Positions 55,539 through 58,380 of a DNA stretch of 58,380 nt are shown here, piece after piece. A program made the translations under genes and the position numbers. The DNA comes from Parvularculaceae bacterium (GTDB taxonomy: Bacteria > Pseudomonadota > Alphaproteobacteria > Caulobacterales > Parvularculaceae), in contig JAJFFU010000048.1 of the NCBI GenBank assembly GCA_021776465.1, positions 1 to 58,380 of the forward strand, written 5' to 3'. The stretch's first letter is position 1, and every line of letters begins with the position of its first letter. The notes beneath the pieces are model-generated. The model worked only from the letters and a program-made list of their open reading frames with translations. It ran no database searches and was not told where the DNA came from.

Positions 55539-56438
55539 TTATCGCGAAAAGACGCTTTTAATAGCGCGGACGGGAGTCGTCAGGCGCCAAGACGTAGAAT
55601 TACGGATAAGGTCAATAGATTTCTTGAGTGCTGCATTTTCAATCGTCAATGCAGCATTGATGCGTTCTGATTTACGTTCATCGCTAATGCGTTTTGCGTC
55701 TGTCTCTTGCAACATGGATTGAAGGTCCAGCACTTGTTGTGTGAGGATGTCTTTGGTTCCGGTCACGCCGTACCGGTTCTGTTGCTCGAGATCGTCAATT
55801 CGAAGCTGCAAATCCCGGTTCGATAATTCCAGCCTTTTGTTGGTTATTTCAAGTTCATCGAATGTGACGCCAGTCTTTATGCCGCGTAACTCGCTAGCAA
55901 TGAGTGCAAGTGACCTATCGAAATCGGGCTCATCTGCGTTCGGCGCGGCACTGCTTGCCTCTAATTCAGAAAGAAAATGCGCCGCTGGCCGAAATTGACG
56001 CACTGCATGCAATGCGATGAGTGAAAAGACTGCCGGCGTGCGTTGAGGATCCGGCGAGAATTCGTCTGGCGGTTGGCATCCCGGGAAGGCCCCGTTGAAT
56101 GCCGTCATTGCGAAGGCTTCGTTCGTAGCGTCCTTCTCAATGACAATCATTCTGCGTCGATGCCGGCGGACGACATCTAAGTGAAGTTCGGCTTCGTCAA
56201 TCCATTGACGCAAAGCGTCGTCGTCATACGCACCCTCAAAAAGCGCATTAGCAACGATGCTTGCCGGATGAGTAAATAGGAGCAAGCCCTTCGCGTTTCC
56301 GCTGTGCATTTGCGTGTCGAACCGATCCGGAACAACGAAACGTTGAAACCCACTGTCATTATTGACCGTGAATAGGAAGAACGATTTTGCGCCGGCGCGC
56401 GCCGGAGAAAGTGCTTGAATTTCCGTTTGAATTTTCAA
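55539..56438 (-). CDS. Coiled-coil protein of a polysaccharide locus
   Basis: The 299-residue product has an alpha/beta N-terminal half with PAPS-dependent or sulfotransferase-like flavour (GLLLFTHPASIVANALFEG, HRRRMIVIEKDA) that I cannot assign. It is followed by a coiled coil (about residues 180-270) and a terminal motif NSTSWRLTTPVRAIK. That last motif is common at the ends of glycosyltransferases and related surface-glycan proteins. The start appears to be TTG at 56438; no ATG or GTG lies in a better place. First gene of the operon with the FkbM-like protein and the sulfotransferase. Confidence 0.6.
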   Translation of the reverse strand: MKIQTEIQALSPARAGAKSFFLFTVNNDSGFQRFVVPDRFDTQMHSGNAKGLLLFTHPASIVANALFEGAYDDDALRQWIDEAELHLDVVRRHRRRMIVIEKDATNEAFAMTAFNGAFPGCQPPDEFSPDPQRTPAVFSLIALHAVRQFRPAAHFLSELEASSAAPNADEPDFDRSLALIASELRGIKTGVTFDELEITNKRLELSNRDLQLRIDDLEQQNRYGVTGTKDILTQQVLDLQSMLQETDAKRISDERKSERINAALTIENAALKKSIDLIRNSTSWRLTTPVRAIKSVFSR

Positions 56439-56568
56439 TTGTCGCCGGTCCTGAATGAGACGATTACTGGCGCACCCAGCTATTATGGATATCGCTCTTG
56501 CTAGTCAATTAGGCCTTGCTGGCGCGTTTCCCAAACAGGCTAAATAGTTGAAATAAGGTCCCGTAGCG

Positions 56569-57279
56569 CTACCCTCGTTGCGGTTTGCCTGCGCTATTGA
56601 AATGTATGCCGCATTCGGTTTTGTTTTGCCCGGCCCAACGACCGGATCGCGCATCGTCAGGGTTGGTTGCCCGCGACGTACAGGGAATACAGCCAATCGA
56701 GAGATAGTTTTCCTTGGTCAATGGGTGCTCGGGCAACCGGTGCTTTGAGACATAGGCGACAATTTGCGCGCGCGTCCAAGTGGCGAGGGGATTGAGTTTA
56801 AATCGGTCGCCGTCGCGCTCGATGATATCGATCCCGTCACGCATCGCGGTCTGGTGACGCTTGCGCCCGTTGATCCAACAGTCGAAACCGCGCAATGCGC
56901 GGGCAAGCGGTCGTGTCTTGCGCAGATTGCAACAGGCGTCAGGGTCAGACATCGAAAGGGTGCCTTGCGGGTCGTCATCTTCGATTTCGCGTTTGCTGGG
57001 ACCAATGACGCGGACATCTTCAAGCCCCAGATGATGTTGGAGACGGGTGCGATACCGTAACGTCTCACCGAACAATTTATGGGTGTCGAGGAAGATCACC
57101 GGGATCGCCGGATCTACGGTAGCGACGAGGTGTAACAGGACGGCCGATTCAGCGCCAAAAGACGAAACGACGGCGGTGCGCTCCTTGAAGAGTTCTTGTG
57201 ATGCTTGCGCTACAACGTCTGTCGTCGCCATTGTCTCGTAGCGCTCATTAAGCGCGGCGATGTCGATCGCTTGAACCAC
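56569..57279 (-). CDS. cysH: Phosphoadenylyl/adenylyl-sulfate reductase
   Basis: The 236-residue enzyme reduces activated sulfate to sulfite in cysteine biosynthesis. Seen are SSFGAESAVLLHL (nucleotide loop), CCNLRK (about 132-137), CIPCT (about 214-218) and ECGIHF near the end. The two Cys pairs are those that bind a [4Fe-4S] cluster, so APS is the likely substrate, as in many alphaproteobacteria. The GTG at 57279 is chosen because AGAGG lies about eight bases upstream; the frame is open to 57324. The usual cysI and DUF934 neighbours are not next to it. Confidence 0.9.
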   Translation of the reverse strand: MVQAIDIAALNERYETMATTDVVAQASQELFKERTAVVSSFGAESAVLLHLVATVDPAIPVIFLDTHKLFGETLRYRTRLQHHLGLEDVRVIGPSKREIEDDDPQGTLSMSDPDACCNLRKTRPLARALRGFDCWINGRKRHQTAMRDGIDIIERDGDRFKLNPLATWTRAQIVAYVSKHRLPEHPLTKENYLSIGCIPCTSRATNPDDARSGRWAGQNKTECGIHFNSAGKPQRG

Positions 57280-57495
57280 AGTGGATCGCCTCTTGTTTCG
57301 CCAATCGCCTAATATAGCCAACAATATAGAGCTTTTTGCTGATAAAAAAGGTAAAATTCTTCAGCCAGGGCGTCAATGCCCCGGTCCAGGGGCAATTGGC
57401 GACGCTGGAGCGCGGACAGATCGACGGCGCAGGCAGATGGCGACACCCTGCGTGACAGTAACGTTTCCCGAATTCGCCAGAAATTGGAGAGAATT

Positions 57496-57987
57496 ATGCA
57501 ATTGAAAATCGTGGCGCTAATCGCCGGTTTAATCGGACTCGCCGCTTGCGCCCAGCAAAGTGCGACCGATGTGAGCGAACGGAACAAGGAAGTTGCGCGC
57601 AGCTTTTACGAAGACCTTTGGTTCGGCAACAATACGGATCGGTATTCGGACTACGTCGCCGACTCTTATGTCGTCCATGATATCGGTGTTCGAAAGAATA
57701 TTACCGAGCCGGCTGTTGAACAAAAAGCTATTGCCGACTTGTTTCACGGGTTCGGCGAGATGAGCGGCAAGATCGATTACCAGATAGCTGAAGGCGACAA
57801 GGTCGCGACGCGCTGGTTTATCTATCTGGAGCCGAACGATCAGGCGCGGTCGATGGGCATTACGCCAATAGACGGGGTGGCGATCATAAATGTCTTCCGG
57901 TTCAACGAAGATGGGAAAATCGTCGAAATTTGGAATCACCGTCACGACGTCGAGCTGCCGCGGCCCCCTGATGATTTTGCTGACTGA
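57496..57987 (+). CDS. SnoaL-like (NTF2-fold) lipoprotein
   Basis: The 163-residue product has a lipoprotein signal with lipobox LAAC (Cys about residue 18). The mature part has the SnoaL/ester-cyclase pattern: VARSFYEDLWFGNN, YVADSYVVHD, a central DKVATRWFIYLEP and the C-terminal EIWNHRHDVELPRP. Some relatives are cyclases or hydrolases, but most exported ones have no known function. GGAGAG precedes the ATG at 57496. It stands alone between cysH and the tRNA gene. Confidence 0.75.
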   Translation: MQLKIVALIAGLIGLAACAQQSATDVSERNKEVARSFYEDLWFGNNTDRYSDYVADSYVVHDIGVRKNITEPAVEQKAIADLFHGFGEMSGKIDYQIAEGDKVATRWFIYLEPNDQARSMGITPIDGVAIINVFRFNEDGKIVEIWNHRHDVELPRPPDDFAD

Positions 57988-58047
57988 CGGTAAAAATTTA
58001 AAATCGACGCTTCGCAACGGATGTTTGCGCATCAATCGCGTGGAAAT

Positions 58048-58124
58048 TGGCGTCCCCGGCGAGATTCGAACTCACGGCCCCCAGATTAGGAATCTGGTGC
58101 TCTATCCTGCTGAGCTACGGGGAC
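58048..58124 (-). tRNA. tRNA-Arg, anticodon CCT
   Basis: The minus strand folds as a full cloverleaf: acceptor GTCCCCG/CGGGGAC, D-arm GCTC/GAGC, anticodon stem CCAGA/TCTGG around TTCCTAA (anticodon CCT), T-arm with TTCGAAT, discriminator G and an encoded CCA (58048-58050). The body is 74 bases. tRNA 3' ends are common integration sites, but no matching repeat was noticed in the window. Confidence 0.95.
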
Positions 58125-58309
58125 GGCTCAGGATCGGCGGAGCTTAGCCATTTCCGCGGTTTGTAAAAACCCAAAGCGCCTTTGCCGCCTAAATTTCCTG
58201 AAAATTCCCCAGAATTGTTTCGCGAGCGCTGCCGAACGGCCATAATTGCACGCAAAGTGATTTCGTACGCGCCGGCGATCATCGCACGGGCGCAAGGGAG
58301 GAGACGCGC

Positions 58310-58380
58310 ATGGATCGGCGCAATATCATCATCTTGACCGGAGCCGTCGTCGTTGCGTTTGCATTCGGCCTGCTTTTTGG
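58310..58380 (+). CDS. Start of a membrane-anchored or exported protein, cut by the window end
   Basis: ATG 58310 follows a strong GGGAGGAG ribosome site. The 23 visible residues (MDRRNIIILTGAVVVAFAFG and on) form a basic start and a hydrophobic segment, a signal or anchor. Nothing more can be said about function. Confidence 0.65.
   Translation, partial: MDRRNIIILTGAVVVAFAFGLLF

Noticed and set aside
58048-58124. tRNA-Arg as the attachment site of an island in this window
   Set aside because: No second copy of the tRNA 3' end and no integrase gene were found in the window.

Overview
The window looks like chromosomal DNA of a Gram-negative alphaproteobacterium. Supporting signs are two TonB-dependent outer-membrane receptors, a FecR/ECF-sigma signalling set, lipobox and twin-arginine signals, a CCA-encoding tRNA-Arg, and dispersed palindromes of a kind I associate with alphaproteobacteria. 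I cannot name a genus. All calls come from reading translated sequence and motifs; no database search was run.

Layout. 1-0.69 kb is the end of an IS3-family element. 0.86-6.0 kb holds a secreted protein and a pair of unknown membrane proteins, bracketed by two copies of a recombination-site-like sequence. 6.2-12.5 kb is accessory: a small HTH protein, a tight operon of a CHASE2 membrane protein, a small exported protein and an exported M48-like metalloprotease, then an orphan ParB/DNA-methyltransferase plus DUF5681 pair. 12.5-13.3 kb has no gene but carries a cluster of AATTCCCTG palindromes.

13.3-31.7 kb is the most coherent part: a catabolic island built from four divergent promoters. The promoters lie between asparaginase and enoyl-CoA hydratase, dipeptide epimerase and DUF819 transporter, TetR and MFS-amidase, and serine hydrolase-acyl-CoA ligase and TonB receptor. 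Each one carries TGACC-N3-GGTCA or a one-mismatch version of it, so the single TetR gene inside the island probably controls all of it. The island continues into an unusual fusion of a DSD1/D-threonine-aldolase-type PLP enzyme with an ornithine-cyclodeaminase-type imine reductase, and then a decayed Asp/Glu racemase gene. The enzyme set suggests uptake and hydrolysis of an amide- or peptide-linked compound containing unusual or D-configured amino acids plus an acyl part. The substrate itself is inference.

31.7-46.0 kb is a second catabolic locus. On the minus strand lie three tandem MmgE/PrpD paralogues (one without a signal, one with a Tat signal, one with a Tat signal plus lipobox), a small exported protein, a PQQ-sugar-dehydrogenase-like lipoprotein and a CstA transporter. 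Facing away on the plus strand are an ECF sigma factor, a FecR anti-sigma and an STN-domain TonB receptor, followed by a cytochrome c'-like lipoprotein.

46.0-58.4 kb: a dead IS3 copy; an iorAB-type molybdenum hydroxylase pair; a triple-domain glycosyltransferase (GT2-GT2-GT4) converging on a three-gene operon of two coiled-coil proteins and a sulfotransferase, probably for a sulfated surface glycan; cysH; a SnoaL-like lipoprotein; tRNA-Arg(CCT); and the start of a membrane protein cut by the window edge.
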